Assembly: GCA_945875065.1 (NCBI GenBank)
Contig: CAMCJC010000127.1
Coordinates: 1-7,192, forward strand
Source of the DNA: an uncultured Propionibacteriaceae bacterium
GTDB taxonomy: Bacteria; Actinomycetota; Actinomycetes; Propionibacteriales; Propionibacteriaceae
Reading direction: 5' to 3'
DNA length: 7,192 nt
Part shown: positions 6,527 to 7,192 of the stretch, one piece after another
How positions within the stretch are numbered: position 1 is the stretch's first letter
How the letters are laid out: every line of letters starts with the position of its first letter
The notes under the pieces: model-generated
The model's database searches: none
Told to the model about the DNA's origin: nothing
The model's input: the letters and a program-made list of their open reading frames with translations, nothing else
Program-made: the position numbers and the translations under genes

Positions 6527-7192
6527 GGCGTCGTCCCCTGGCCGGCGAGGGTACCGACTGGCCGGCCATCGCCGTCGACCACCACGACGCGGTCTCCGCG
6601 CTGGGCGGTGCTTAGGCGACGCCTGGGCGAATCCGCGCCAACGAAGCGGGCGACGAACTCGTCGGACGGGGAGGCGAGGAGATCCTCAGGGGTGCCTACC
6701 TGTGTCAGGAGGCCGCCGGTGCGCAGAACGGCGATCTGGTCGCCGAGCAGGAAGGCCTCGTCGACGTCGTGAGTGACGAACAAGACCGTGGCTCCGACGC
6801 GGCGTTGAAGGTCGATGAGTTCGCGTTGGAGGTCGGCCCTGACGAGGGGGTCAAGGGCGCCGAACGGCTCATCCATCAGGATGACCTTGGGATGATTAGC
6901 GAGGGCGCGGGCGACACCGACGCGCTGCCGCTGCCCGCCGGAGAGTTGAGAGGGAAAGCGGTCGGCCAGGGTACGGTCGAGGCCGACCAGATCCATCATC
7001 TCGAGGGCGAGCTGTTTCGCGTCGGACTTCGGCATACCCTCGAGGATGGGGACGGTGGCGACGTTATCGACGACGCGTCGGTGCGGGAACAGCCCGCCGT
7101 CTTGCAGAACGTAGCCGATAGCCCGTCGCAGCGCTACGGTGGGTTGCTCTGCGACGTCGATGCCCCCGACGAGGACTCGCCCGGACGTCGGA
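6523..7192 (-). CDS. ATP-binding subunit of the quaternary-amine ABC importer, N-terminus cut by window edge
   Basis: Cytoplasmic ATPase that powers the importer; 222 residues are visible and the frame is open to the window edge. The first visible residues (PTSGRVLVGGIDV) normally follow the Walker A helix, so the P-loop and about 40 N-terminal residues lie outside. Visible motifs are the Q-loop (IGYVLQDGGLFPH), signature LSGGQRQR (from 6945), Walker B VILMDEP (6885-6865), D-loop FGALDP and H-loop VTHDVDEA. The ATG at 7035 is internal, as it falls after the Q-loop. OpuCA-type ATPases usually carry CBS domains after the nucleotide-binding domain. Here only about 37 residues follow FVARFVGAD, ending in VVVVDGDGRPVGTL, which resembles one strand-turn-strand of a CBS repeat. 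The stop overlaps the permease start. Homologues are named opuCA or proV. Confidence 0.93.
   Translation of the reverse strand, partial: PTSGRVLVGGIDVAEQPTVALRRAIGYVLQDGGLFPHRRVVDNVATVPILEGMPKSDAKQLALEMMDLVGLDRTLADRFPSQLSGGQRQRVGVARALANHPKVILMDEPFGALDPLVRADLQRELIDLQRRVGATVLFVTHDVDEAFLLGDQIAVLRTGGLLTQVGTPEDLLASPSDEFVARFVGADSPRRRLSTAQRGDRVVVVDGDGRPVGTLAGQGTTP
6534..6539 (-). promoter_or_regulatory. Ribosome binding site supporting a TTG start of the first permease
   Basis: On the minus strand AGGGGA stands 7 bases before the TTG at 6526, inside the last codons of the ATPase gene. Together with the TTGA stop/start overlap it supports the non-ATG start and translational coupling to the ATPase. 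Confidence 0.65.

Overview
The window reads as a piece of a high-GC actinobacterial chromosome. The evidence is the GC-rich third codon positions, two TTG starts behind good purine-rich ribosome sites, an actinobacterial-style lipoprotein signal, and protein types common in that phylum. I cannot name a genus. All five supported genes lie on the minus strand, so transcription runs from high to low coordinates.

From 7192 down to 4318 is an operon for a binding-protein-dependent ABC importer of the quaternary-amine (glycine betaine/choline/proline, OpuC/ProVWXZ) type. It encodes an ATPase (its Walker A end is outside the window), two permeases and a substrate-binding lipoprotein. Every junction is a 4-base stop/start overlap (TTGA, ATGA, ATGA), so translation is probably coupled. 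The ATPase ends in a short tail that looks like a remnant of the CBS region usual in OpuCA proteins.

After 68 bases comes a gene for a luciferase-like flavin-dependent monooxygenase (4249-3128). It has its own plausible promoter, whose -10 box runs into a near-perfect 20-bp palindrome (4265-4284), a layout that suggests a dedicated repressor. Its stop codon sits in the loop of a strong hairpin.

The 270-base gap 3127-2858 has no gene but is dense in dyad symmetry. It holds two back-to-back hairpins, a pair of 11-bp direct repeats, a 9-bp GC-rich hairpin with a competing upstream partner, and a long-range stem ending exactly at the Shine-Dalgarno sequence of the next gene.

That gene (2857 to beyond base 1) encodes a large secreted subtilisin-family (S8) protease: signal peptide, I9-type propeptide, a complete Asp/His/Ser triad, a beta-rich C-terminal region with a calcium-loop-like motif, and a Pro/Thr-rich repetitive stalk that leaves the window still open. 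The gene is easily overlooked because no stop codon is visible.

I found no mobile element, CRISPR array, tRNA or rRNA. The protein content is conventional. The unusual material is in the two non-coding gaps.
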